Assembly (NCBI RefSeq): GCF_017745275.1
Contig: NZ_JAGHZS010000001.1
Coordinates: 186,001 to 250,000, forward strand
Direction: 5' to 3'
Origin: Chitinophaga sp.
GTDB lineage: Bacteria > Bacteroidota > Bacteroidia > Chitinophagales > Chitinophagaceae
Length of the DNA: 64,000 nucleotides
A program made the position numbers and the translations under genes. Below the pieces are notes generated by a model. It saw only the letters and a list, made by a program, of their open reading frames with translations. It did not search any database and had not been told where the DNA came from. Position 1 is the stretch's first letter. Each line of letters starts with the position of its first letter. Shown here one piece after another: positions 26,529 to 34,988 of the stretch.

Positions 26529-29513
26529 ATGAGGAAACAATTATTGGTTGCAGGACTTACAGGTTTGATGATGACCGGGAGCGCTATTTCCGCACCCCTG
26601 ATGTTTAAAGAGAAAAAGAAGCAAAAAAAAGCCACCACACAACAAACCACCCCACCGCAAGACAGAGCTTCGCAATGGGCGGATAGCGTGTTTCAATCGC
26701 TAACCCCCGAGGAACGCATCGCTCAACTCATCATGATACGCGCCCACTCTAACCTGGGCCCTGATCATGTAAACGCCGTAATAAAGGATATCCAGGACAA
26801 TAAAGTAGGAGGCGTTATCTTCTTCCAGGGCGGCCCGGTAAGACAAGCCGGCCTTACTAACTATTACCAATCTATCTCTAAAGTGCCATTACTGGTAGCT
26901 ATTGATGGAGAATGGGGACTCGGTATGCGCCTCGACAGCGTGATTTCCCTGCCCCGCAACATGATGATCGGCGCTGTTACCGATACCGCCCTGGCGTATG
27001 ATGCCGGCAAAATAATCGGCGAACAATGCCGCCGCATGGGCATTCATATCGATTTTGCCCCGGACATGGATGTGAATAACAATCCCGCCAACCCGGTGAT
27101 CAACGATCGCTCCTTCGGAGAAAATAAATACCAGGTGGCCCGCATGGGCGTAGCCACCATCCGCGGGATGCAGGATGCCGGCATAATGGCCTGCGCCAAA
27201 CACTTTCCCGGCCATGGCGATACCAACGTGGACTCCCACCTCGACCTGCCTACCATCAACAAAACAAGGGAACAACTGGATTCACTGGAGCTATATCCCT
27301 TCCGCGAAGCCATTGCTGCTGGCGTGGGATCTATTATGATAGCTCACCTTTATATCCCATCTATCGATAAAAAACCTAATACCCCTACGTCTATTTCTTA
27401 CAATGCGGTTACAAAACTGCTCAAAAATGAACTGGGCTATAAAGGACTGATCGTAACCGATGCCCTGGAAATGAAAGGCATCGCAAAATTTTATACCAAA
27501 GGACAGGAATCCTTACAGTCATTACTGGCAGGTAACGACCTGATGATCCTGCCTTCTACCGCCGCGGGCAGCGTGGAAGCTATCAAAAAAGCAATCAAAG
27601 CAGGTAAAATTGACCAGGACGAAGTAGATGAACGCGTAAAGAAAGTATTACGCGCCAAATACAACCTGGGCCTCTGGAAGCCACAACATATTGATACCGA
27701 TCACCTGGCCGACGACCTGAATGCGCAAACAGACAGCCTACGTAAACGCATCGCTGAAAGTGCCATCACATTGGTGCGCAACGATAAAAAGCTGGTACCG
27801 TTTTCTCCTGCCATGACCCAGCAAAAGCTGGCCGTTATTGCCATTGGAGCCGATGCCAGCAACACATTCCTGCAAACCATCAAGGAATACAAACCCGGCA
27901 CCGATGCCTTTATTTTTACTTCCCGGCAGTCGGTAGATCAGATAGCACCCATTGTATCCCGCATCCAGCGTGACTATAAAGCCGTTATCATCAGTCTTCA
28001 TGACTATAGCCGCCGTCCGGCCAATAACTTTGGGCTAACAATGGCGGAAAGACTTATTATCCGTCAGTTGCAGACCGAGGTACCATCTGTCACCGTGGCA
28101 TTCGGGAATCCATACGCCATCCAGTATTTCTGCGATGCACCCGCTATCATTGCTGCCTACGAAGATGATAGCACCACGCAAAGAGCCGCTGCAGATCTGC
28201 TATTCGGCAAACTGGGCCCCTCTGGCAAGTTACCGGTAACAGTATGCCCTGGCTTGCCTTCCGGTACAGGCATTACTTATAAAGTAAACCAGTTTACTAT
28301 TTTACCTGTAGCTACAGCTAAAGAAGCCGGCGTTGATGAACAAGCCTTGCTGAAAATTGATGGTCTCGCCAACGATATGATTGCCCGCGGAGCCGCTCCC
28401 GGCGCCCAGGTACTGGCCATGAAAGACGGGAAGGTGATCTACAACCGCTGCTTCGGTCATTATGAATACAATAAAGCAGAACCGGTATCGCCACAAGCTA
28501 TTTATGATCTGGCTTCTGTAACAAAAATATGCGCCACCACCCTGGCAGTAATGCGCCTCTATGATGAGGGCAAATTAAATCTCGATGCCACGCTGGGTGT
28601 ATACCTGCCCCTGGTGCTGGGCACCGACAAAGCCGGGTTGCGTATCCGCGATGTATTATTACACCAGGCCGGATTAGTACCTTTTATTCCTTTTTACAAA
28701 GAGACATTATATCCCAGTGGCTTTCCGGACTCGATCCTTTACCACACCGCTCCTGATGCCACCCATGGTATCCGTGTAGCGGAAAATATGTACATGGAAA
28801 ACAGCTACGTAGACAGCATGTGGAGGAAGATCCTGGAAAGTAAGCTATCGCCGCACCAGGGCTATGTATACAGCGACTGCGACTTCCTCTTTTTGGGGAA
28901 GATCGTGGAGCAGCTCACCGGCAAAAAGCTGAACGACTATGTGCGAGAAACCTTCTATGCGCCCCTGGGATTGGCTACCACCGGGTTTTTACCAAGAGAG
29001 CGTTTCTCATTATCGGAAATTGTGCCTACGGAACATGAGTATTCTTTCCGGATGCAGCAGTTGCGGGGCGATGTACATGACCCCGGGGCCGCTATGTTTG
29101 GTGGCGTAGCCGGCCACGCAGGCTTGTTTTCAAATGCCAACGACCTGGGCGTAATTATGCAGATGCTGCTGAATAAGGGTTCGTTTAATGGCGTGCAGTA
29201 TATAAAACCAGAAACGATAGCGTTATTTACGGCGTATAACAGTGGCATCAGCCGCCGAGGTCTGGGCTTTGATAAAACCGAAAAAGATAATGCCACCCGT
29301 CGGGAGCCTTATCCAGCAAAGAGCGCCTCTGCTGCCACATTTGGCCATACCGGTTATACCGGTACCTGTGTATGGGCGGATCCCTTGTCAGGGATTGTAT
29401 TTATATTCCTGAGTAACCGGGTGTATCCTAACGGTGGTGCTAATACGAAATTGACTGTGTTGCATACCCGCGAAAAAATGTTTGAAGCGGTGTATGAATC
29501 GATAAAGAAATGA
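26529..29513 (+). CDS. NagZ-like GH3 glycosidase fused to a class C beta-lactamase-type serine hydrolase
   Basis: 994-residue exported two-enzyme fusion. Signal-like N-terminus to about residue 22. Residues about 45-390 are a glycoside hydrolase family 3 domain with KHFPGHGDT near residue 222 (the NagZ-type His/Asp loop) and VTDALEMKG near 307, carrying the nucleophile Asp. About 400-575 are the GH3 C-terminal sandwich. About 600-990 are a serine hydrolase of the beta-lactamase/penicillin-binding fold: SVTK near 663 (Ser-x-x-Lys), YSDCD near 780 (YxN replaced by YSD) and HTG near 940. Expected substrates are peptidoglycan: beta-N-acetylglucosaminyl bonds and peptide or ester bonds. The fusion recurs in Bacteroidota. 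Single gene ending at a long palindrome. Confidence 0.92.
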   Translation: MRKQLLVAGLTGLMMTGSAISAPLMFKEKKKQKKATTQQTTPPQDRASQWADSVFQSLTPEERIAQLIMIRAHSNLGPDHVNAVIKDIQDNKVGGVIFFQGGPVRQAGLTNYYQSISKVPLLVAIDGEWGLGMRLDSVISLPRNMMIGAVTDTALAYDAGKIIGEQCRRMGIHIDFAPDMDVNNNPANPVINDRSFGENKYQVARMGVATIRGMQDAGIMACAKHFPGHGDTNVDSHLDLPTINKTREQLDSLELYPFREAIAAGVGSIMIAHLYIPSIDKKPNTPTSISYNAVTKLLKNELGYKGLIVTDALEMKGIAKFYTKGQESLQSLLAGNDLMILPSTAAGSVEAIKKAIKAGKIDQDEVDERVKKVLRAKYNLGLWKPQHIDTDHLADDLNAQTDSLRKRIAESAITLVRNDKKLVPFSPAMTQQKLAVIAIGADASNTFLQTIKEYKPGTDAFIFTSRQSVDQIAPIVSRIQRDYKAVIISLHDYSRRPANNFGLTMAERLIIRQLQTEVPSVTVAFGNPYAIQYFCDAPAIIAAYEDDSTTQRAAADLLFGKLGPSGKLPVTVCPGLPSGTGITYKVNQFTILPVATAKEAGVDEQALLKIDGLANDMIARGAAPGAQVLAMKDGKVIYNRCFGHYEYNKAEPVSPQAIYDLASVTKICATTLAVMRLYDEGKLNLDATLGVYLPLVLGTDKAGLRIRDVLLHQAGLVPFIPFYKETLYPSGFPDSILYHTAPDATHGIRVAENMYMENSYVDSMWRKILESKLSPHQGYVYSDCDFLFLGKIVEQLTGKKLNDYVRETFYAPLGLATTGFLPRERFSLSEIVPTEHEYSFRMQQLRGDVHDPGAAMFGGVAGHAGLFSNANDLGVIMQMLLNKGSFNGVQYIKPETIALFTAYNSGISRRGLGFDKTEKDNATRREPYPAKSASAATFGHTGYTGTCVWADPLSGIVFIFLSNRVYPNGGANTKLTVLHTREKMFEAVYESIKK

Positions 29514-29517
29514 TTTG

Positions 29518-29616
29518 AGCAGAAAGCAAAAAGCTATTAAAGCGAATAACCAGAGCGAGTATTTAAATTACTTATCCGCTCTGGTTATTCGCTTTAATAG
29601 CTTTTTGCTTTCTGCT
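29518..29616. repeat. Long perfect inverted repeat A (40-bp arms) between convergent genes
   Basis: Arms 29518-29557 and 29577-29616 are perfectly complementary over 40 bases, with a 19-base loop. It begins 4 bases after the GH3 stop codon and its last base is the first base of the stop triplet of the convergent gene. Probably works as a bidirectional terminator. It shares nearly all of its arm sequence with repeat B at 31289-31409. Confidence 0.95.
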
Positions 29617-30071
29617 TATTCGGTAACTGAAACGTTTCTGTTAACGAAAGTCTGTGTTTTTATAGCAATTGCTTTTTCTGCCAGTTTATTTTTTCCTGCT
29701 CTGATTTCGAAGATATAATCACCATCTTCTAAAGATGCGAGATTATAGCGTGCTTCGAAACGGAGAGTAGAAGGCAGTATTTCGCGGTGCAGTGTGTTAT
29801 TAAAGTTGTCTTTGATGTAAAGGGTCAGCTTTTCGTTGCCAGGATTATCAACAGAAAGTTGAAATAACAGTTGATCTTTCTGCAGTTGTGTAATATGAAC
29901 GTTGAAAGATTCAATGGGTGCAACGGCTGCTGGCCTTTCGCTGGTACGTCTTTCCACATTATAAGCAAATGTGCTGGACTGTGCGGCGGCATGCAGGATG
30001 GGTAACAGGATAGTAACAAATAATAACAATGCTGCTTTGGGTGCTAAAAAAACAAAACGTAAGTGTTTCAT
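29616..30071 (-). CDS. Small secreted beta-sandwich protein of unknown function
   Basis: 151 residues. An N-terminal signal runs to about residue 31 (ILLPILHAAAQ). The mature part has one domain of about 95 residues (FNVHITQLQKDQLLFQLSVDN, then KLTLYIKDNFNNTLHREIL and YNLASLEDGDYIFEIRAGKNKL), a pattern like the Ig-like beta-sandwiches of Bacteroidota secretion-sorting regions. It is preceded by a whole signal but has no enzymatic motif. It is not a T9SS passenger by itself because it lacks any additional domain. Convergent with the GH3 gene. Confidence 0.7.
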   Translation of the reverse strand: MKHLRFVFLAPKAALLLFVTILLPILHAAAQSSTFAYNVERRTSERPAAVAPIESFNVHITQLQKDQLLFQLSVDNPGNEKLTLYIKDNFNNTLHREILPSTLRFEARYNLASLEDGDYIFEIRAGKNKLAEKAIAIKTQTFVNRNVSVTE

Positions 30072-30238
30072 GACTTAATTTTTTATTGTGTTCATCTTTT
30101 TTTTAATGAGGGCGGTATTAGCTAATACAATGGTGCCTTATGATTTCGATGCAAATCTCCGACGACAGGATTAACAGAACATTACGCCTTTGTTAAAATA
30201 ATGTGAGTATTTAAGGGACTTGTTCGGCATTCATTCCC

Positions 30239-30246
30239 TATTTTTG
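30239..30246 (+). promoter_or_regulatory. Candidate -7 promoter element for ctaA, giving a near-leaderless mRNA
   Basis: TATTTTTG is an exact TAnnTTTG match ending 8 bases before the ctaA ATG. Transcription would begin about 4 bases before the start codon. Confidence 0.45.
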
Positions 30247-30254
30247 CAGCGTTT

Positions 30255-31298
30255 ATGGAAGCAGTAACAATAAAAAATAATCGGCCGGTGGCCATCTGGC
30301 TATATATTGGCGTGGGCATGTTGATTGTGCAGGTTTTACTGGGAGGAATTACCCGGTTAACCGGATCTGGTTTATCCATTACTGAATGGCAGCCGCTGTT
30401 AGGCGCATTTCCGCCTATGAATGAAGCCGCCTGGGAACGCGCTTTCGAAGGATACAAAAAAATTGCCCAGTATCAATATGTAAATAACCACTTTACGTTA
30501 TCAGACTTTAAGTTTATTTTCTTTTGGGAGTGGCTGCACCGCGACTGGGCCCGGTTAATGGGACTGGTATTTATTGTGCCATTCGTCTATTTTATTATTA
30601 AGAAGAAGATTAATAAAAGTATGATCAATCCAATGGTCATATTATTCGTGCTGGGTGGCTTGCAGGGATTAATTGGATGGATAATGGTGATGAGTGGACT
30701 GAACGAGGAAAACCTGTATGTAAACCATATCCGTTTGGCGATTCACTTTATTTCCGCCCTGGTGCTGTTGTGTTATGTGTTTTGGTTTGCCTTGAAACTG
30801 AGTGTACGTGATGAAGAAATATTAGCGGTGCCAACATTAAAGAAACTGAATATCGCTTTGTTGGTATTACTGGTGGTGCAGTTAGTATACGGTGCTTTCA
30901 TGGCTGGATTGCATACTGCGTTGGTGGCCAATACCTGGCCTGACATTAATGGTGCCTGGGTACCAACGGGCATGTTTTCGCAGGGCGGTTTCATGGCAGA
31001 TATTGCGCATAATCCAATCACGATTCAATTTATACACCGCGGTCTTGCCTACCTGATCACGATATTGATTGCCGTTTGGTGGTGGAAATCTGCACAAACA
31101 CCTGCTCATAGCCAGTTGCACATGATTCGCTATCTGCCCTTGCTGTTGGTGCTGTTACAAGTATTGTTGGGCGTATTAACCTTGTTAAATAGCCAGGTTA
31201 AAATTCCGATTAGCTATGGTATACTGCACCAGGGTGTCGGTATGTTATTATTGCTGTCATTGATATGGACGCTTTTCCTGAGTAGGGGGAAAGCATAA
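30255..31298 (+). CDS. ctaA: Heme A synthase, COX15/CtaA family
   Basis: Inner-membrane enzyme oxidising the C8 methyl of heme O to the formyl group of heme A for cytochrome aa3 oxidase. 347 residues and eight predicted helices in two four-helix halves. Conserved histidines and motifs: GGITRLTGSGLSITEW (about residues 33-48), WLHRDWARLMG with the first heme-ligand His (about 94-104), YVNHIRLAIHF, GAFMAGLHTALVANTWPDING and IQFIHRGLAYLI. The ATG at 30255 gives a natural start. The 3' end, including the stop codon, lies inside inverted repeat B. No other oxidase gene is near. Confidence 0.95.
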   Translation: MEAVTIKNNRPVAIWLYIGVGMLIVQVLLGGITRLTGSGLSITEWQPLLGAFPPMNEAAWERAFEGYKKIAQYQYVNNHFTLSDFKFIFFWEWLHRDWARLMGLVFIVPFVYFIIKKKINKSMINPMVILFVLGGLQGLIGWIMVMSGLNEENLYVNHIRLAIHFISALVLLCYVFWFALKLSVRDEEILAVPTLKKLNIALLVLLVVQLVYGAFMAGLHTALVANTWPDINGAWVPTGMFSQGGFMADIAHNPITIQFIHRGLAYLITILIAVWWWKSAQTPAHSQLHMIRYLPLLLVLLQVLLGVLTLLNSQVKIPISYGILHQGVGMLLLLSLIWTLFLSRGKA

Positions 31299-31409
31299 AG
31301 CTGAAAGCAAAAAGCTATTAAAGCGAATGACCAGAGCGGGTAGTAATATTTTTCCCATTCGCTCTGGTCATTCGCTTTAATAGCTTTTTGCTTTCAGCTT
31401 TATGCTTTC
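31289..31409. repeat. Long perfect inverted repeat B (50-bp arms) after ctaA
   Basis: Arms 31289-31338 and 31360-31409 are perfectly complementary over 50 bases, loop 21 bases. The left arm includes the last three codons and the stop of ctaA. The inner 39 bases of each arm match the arm of repeat A except at two positions, and both differences are compensated in the opposite arm. It separates ctaA from the same-direction patatin gene and is probably a terminator. Confidence 0.95.
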
Positions 31410-31487
31410 TGCTCCAGAAGAAAATCCTGTTATGCAAGGTCTATAAATCCGTAAATTTTCCGTAGGTTTATTTGTAATAATCGTCTG

Positions 31488-33722
31488 ATGAAGGTGAAGT
31501 TATTATTGATAAAAACTTACTATTCTTTCCCTATACAGTTGGTGCTCCTGCATTTCAGGAAGTACCAGGTGTTATTGATTTTTTGGGTGATACTCTTTAG
31601 CACCATTAACGGCGGTTTTGCCAAGGTGTTTGGTGGAGATGCGCTGTACCTGGCACCGGAATACCTGGGTAAAGTTAACTTCTATAGTACTACCATATTA
31701 GGATTGGCTACTGGTATGTTTATCATGAGCTGGCAAATCACCACGTTTATCCTGCACACCGGCCGATTTAAGTTCCTGGCCACCACGTCGCAGCCTTTTT
31801 TCCGTTATTGTTTGAATAACGCCATTATACCACTGGTATTTATTTTTAGCATGCTTTACCGTGGATGGGAATATCAGCGATATGAGCAGTTGAGTGAAAT
31901 TCCAGATATTCTATTGCTGGGAGAGGGTTATATCTGTGGCGTATTGTTTATTTTCTTTTTCTGCTTTTTTTATTTTTTTAATGCAGATAAAAATATTGGT
32001 CGCCGTTTGGAGAAGCGCTTCGGCAATCCACGCAATTTTTTGCGGATGATCATGAAGCCAACACAGGAGCCTGATGAAAATGCACTACCAGTACACAATT
32101 ACTTTTCCACACCCTGGCGCATCCGCAGAGCCAGGAATGTAGATCACTACAACAAACATTACCTCGATAGCATCCTGAAGCAACATCACTTCGCTGCCAT
32201 GATTACTGTGGGATGTTCTCTCATTTTCCTGGTAGTACTGGCTTATATGATGGATTATGACGTATTCAGAATCCCGGCAGGTGCCAGCGTACTGATCTTT
32301 TTTGCATTCCTGATTGGGGTGGCTGGCGCCTATTCTTATATGCTGCAAACCTGGTCAATTCCCATTTTATTGGTGATGTTATTTGGTTTGAACTGGATGG
32401 TAGAAAATAACTGGGTAGATAACCGCAACAAAGCCTATGGTCTTAACTATCGTCAAAAGAAAGATCGTCCGGAATATAGTGTGGCAGCCTTACAGCAGTT
32501 TTTTACGAGAGAAAAATATGAGGCAGATAAGAAACAGGGAATTCAGATTTTAGATAAATGGAGAAAGAAATTTCCGGCGAATAAAAAACCGCCATTGATT
32601 GTCATGAATTTCAGCGGGGGAGGGAGCCGTTCTGCTACCTGGAGTGTGAATGTACTGCAGCGGCTGGATAGTTTGCTCCATGGACGTTTGATGGAGCATA
32701 CCGTACTTATGACCGGCGCATCAGGAGGGATGTTAGGCGCCAGTTATTTCCGGGAACTGTATTACCAGCAGCAACAAGGAAAGCCTATCCGCCTTTCGAA
32801 CCCGGTGTATACCGAAAGAGTTTCCATGGATCTGCTTAATTCTGTGTTTACTGCGATGGCAGTGAATGATTTTATTACACCCTGGAGAAGTTTCAACATC
32901 GGGAAAAATCAGTATGCAAAGGATAGAGGCTACGCATTTGAAAGACAGTTGAATGAGCATACTGACAATGTGTTGGATAAAACGCTACAGGAATACCGGC
33001 AGCCAGAAGCAAATGCCGAAATTCCCATGCTGATATGGAACGCCACCATCAACGCAGATGGCCGTCGCCTGATGATTTCACCACAGCCCATCAGCTATTT
33101 GTGCAGTCCGCAATATTTGTATCCAACCCGGCAGGTAAGAGATATAGACGGGGTGGATTTCACGCAATATTTTGCCGCACAGGATGCAATGGACCTGCGG
33201 GTAACCAGCGCCATCCGGATGTGCGCCACATTCCCCTATGTATTACCTAATGCATTTTTGCCGAGTAATCCTATTGTAGATGTAATGGATGCCGGCATCC
33301 GCGATAACTTCGGTCAGCAAACGACCTTACGCTATCTCTTTACTTTTAGCAAATGGATCAACGAAAACACCAGTGGGGTAGTGTATATACAGATACGCGA
33401 CACCCGTAAAAATGATATTTCTCCCATCAAGAAAACGAAAGATCTCAGCGACCTGTTATTTGAACCATTATTTACAATGCAGCAACACTGGAGTGCCATG
33501 CAGGACTTCGACCAGGATGATTTGCTGAATTACATGGAAGGATATTTCCCTGATAAATTCCACCGGGTCATTTTCCAATATGTACCGCAAAAAACGGATA
33601 AGGCAGCGGCTTTATCGTGGCACCTTACTTCCCGTGAAAAATTAGACATCGCTCATGCACTTGATAATCCCGCGAACCAGAGCGCACTGGACTATGTGGT
33701 AAAACTGCTGGAGAATCAATAA
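31488..33722 (+). CDS. Patatin-like phospholipase with multi-helix membrane domain
   Basis: 744 residues. The first 310 form about seven membrane helices (for example LLIFWVILFSTING, YICGVLFIFFFCFFYFF, MITVGCSLIFLVVLAYMM and ASVLIFFAFLIGVAGAYSY). A charged linker of about 50 residues follows, then a patatin domain from about residue 365: oxyanion-hole GGGSR (about 377), nucleophile GASGG (about 407) and the catalytic Asp in MDAGIRDN (about 598). All elements of the Ser-Asp dyad are intact, so an active membrane-tethered lipase facing the cytoplasm or periplasm is expected. Its stop lies one base from the stop of the convergent hydrolase gene. Confidence 0.82.
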   Translation: MKVKLLLIKTYYSFPIQLVLLHFRKYQVLLIFWVILFSTINGGFAKVFGGDALYLAPEYLGKVNFYSTTILGLATGMFIMSWQITTFILHTGRFKFLATTSQPFFRYCLNNAIIPLVFIFSMLYRGWEYQRYEQLSEIPDILLLGEGYICGVLFIFFFCFFYFFNADKNIGRRLEKRFGNPRNFLRMIMKPTQEPDENALPVHNYFSTPWRIRRARNVDHYNKHYLDSILKQHHFAAMITVGCSLIFLVVLAYMMDYDVFRIPAGASVLIFFAFLIGVAGAYSYMLQTWSIPILLVMLFGLNWMVENNWVDNRNKAYGLNYRQKKDRPEYSVAALQQFFTREKYEADKKQGIQILDKWRKKFPANKKPPLIVMNFSGGGSRSATWSVNVLQRLDSLLHGRLMEHTVLMTGASGGMLGASYFRELYYQQQQGKPIRLSNPVYTERVSMDLLNSVFTAMAVNDFITPWRSFNIGKNQYAKDRGYAFERQLNEHTDNVLDKTLQEYRQPEANAEIPMLIWNATINADGRRLMISPQPISYLCSPQYLYPTRQVRDIDGVDFTQYFAAQDAMDLRVTSAIRMCATFPYVLPNAFLPSNPIVDVMDAGIRDNFGQQTTLRYLFTFSKWINENTSGVVYIQIRDTRKNDISPIKKTKDLSDLLFEPLFTMQQHWSAMQDFDQDDLLNYMEGYFPDKFHRVIFQYVPQKTDKAAALSWHLTSREKLDIAHALDNPANQSALDYVVKLLENQ

Positions 33723-33723
33723 T

Positions 33724-34725
33724 TTATTGGTGTAGAAATTTCAACAGTGGTGTAATAAACTGCGTGTATGCTTCAATGTGGGGAAGATGTCCTACACCTT
33801 CAATAGGTACCAGCGTGGCGTGTGGAATTTTTTTGGCAGCATTATTCCCCAATGTTGGGTAGTCTCCTAATGTTTTGCGTACTTCCGGGGAAACAGCGGC
33901 TTTGCCAAGTGCTGTACGATCGCGTTGCCCGATAATCAGCAGGGTAGGAGCTTGTATATTTTCAAATTCATACAATACAGGTTGGGTAAAGATCATATCA
34001 TAGGTTAGCGCGGAATTCCATGCTACTGTAGAGTAGTCGGGATTGCTGATCCAGCTGGCCTGTAGTTGTGCCCATTTATCATAGGCGGCAGACCACTTTC
34101 CGGCATAGTAGCTATCCATCATGTATTGCTTAATTTTTTCGTAGGTCTGTTGGAGCTCCGCTTTATACCATTTATCTATAGATTGGTATGGCACTTTCAC
34201 TTTCCAGTCTTCCAGTCCGATGGGATTTTCCAGTATAAGTTTTTCTGTTATTCCCGGGTACATCAGGGCAAACCGGGTGGCAAGCATACCTCCCATGGAA
34301 TGGCCTAGTATAGCGGCTTTGGTAATTTGCAAGCTATCCAGCAGGGCTTTGGTGTTTTGTGCCAGTTGTTGAAAGGTATATTGAAAGTGGGTAGGTTTGG
34401 AGGATTTACCAAAACCGATCTGATCGGGTATAATTACGCGGTAGCCGTTATTGCTGAGGTCAGCCGCGGTACTATCCCAGTAGGCGCCACAAAAATTTTT
34501 ACCGTGAAGAAGAACAATGGTTTGACCATTGGGTTTAGAGGGTTGTACATCCATATAAGCCATTTTGAGGTGTTGCCCTTGGATATGGAGTGACAGGAAA
34601 TGTACAGGAAAAGGATATTTATATTGAGAGAGGGTAATATCCTGACCGGGGATTTGCTGAGCGAACACAGGAGTATAAATAATTGTAAAACAGGTGATTA
34701 CCAGGAAGTATGTATACTTTATCAT
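33724..34725 (-). CDS. Secreted alpha/beta hydrolase
   Basis: The start is placed at MIKYTYFLVITCF (34725), which gives a clean signal peptide ending VFAQ; the ATG at 34797 adds 24 residues without signal character. About 333 residues. TIVLLHGKNFCGAYWD holds the oxyanion HG, IPDQIGFGKSSKP is conserved, ILGHSMGGMLATRFAL has the nucleophile Ser, and IEGVGHLPHIEAY the catalytic His. The acid residue is likely the Asp of IIGQRDRTA. The substrate is not predictable; proline iminopeptidase- and haloalkane dehalogenase-like subfamilies share this pattern. Confidence 0.85.
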   Translation of the reverse strand: MIKYTYFLVITCFTIIYTPVFAQQIPGQDITLSQYKYPFPVHFLSLHIQGQHLKMAYMDVQPSKPNGQTIVLLHGKNFCGAYWDSTAADLSNNGYRVIIPDQIGFGKSSKPTHFQYTFQQLAQNTKALLDSLQITKAAILGHSMGGMLATRFALMYPGITEKLILENPIGLEDWKVKVPYQSIDKWYKAELQQTYEKIKQYMMDSYYAGKWSAAYDKWAQLQASWISNPDYSTVAWNSALTYDMIFTQPVLYEFENIQAPTLLIIGQRDRTALGKAAVSPEVRKTLGDYPTLGNNAAKKIPHATLVPIEGVGHLPHIEAYTQFITPLLKFLHQ

Positions 34726-34916
34726 CTTTGGTAGATTAAGCGGTTGGAACGTTTTGGTGGAAACAAAATTGGCGCCACAAAGTTGCGGGTTTGTCATGCT
34801 GCCTTATAATTAATTGTAAATCAATGGATGTCAGTGCTTTATGAGATACAATTGCAGTGTGACTAAATGATTACATTTATTTAAAACGTGTTTCCTTCAT
34901 TCTCGCTATGTTTTCG

Positions 34917-34924
34917 TACCTTTG
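34917..34924 (+). promoter_or_regulatory. Candidate -7 promoter element for typA
   Basis: TACCTTTG is an exact TAnnTTTG match, predicting transcription from about 34929 and a 60-base leader. Confidence 0.5.
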
Positions 34925-34937
34925 CGCCTTCTTTTTG

Positions 34938-34975
34938 TAGCTATTAGCGTAAATTTTGTTAATGGCTGATAGCTA
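34938..34975 (+). promoter_or_regulatory. Hairpin in the typA 5' leader
   Basis: TAGCTATTAGC (34938-34948) pairs with GCTGATAGCTA (34965-34975), 11 bp with one wobble, around a 16-base loop. It ends 13 bases before the typA start codon. It could influence translation, or mark the insertion of one of the AGCT-type palindromes seen elsewhere in the window. Confidence 0.5.
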
Positions 34976-34988
34976 AAGATTTAAGTAT

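Noticed and set aside
29518..31409. Repeats A and B as ends of a composite transposon around ctaA
   Set aside because: No transposase, no target-site duplication, each copy is itself a complete palindrome, and the enclosed genes are ordinary chromosomal ones.
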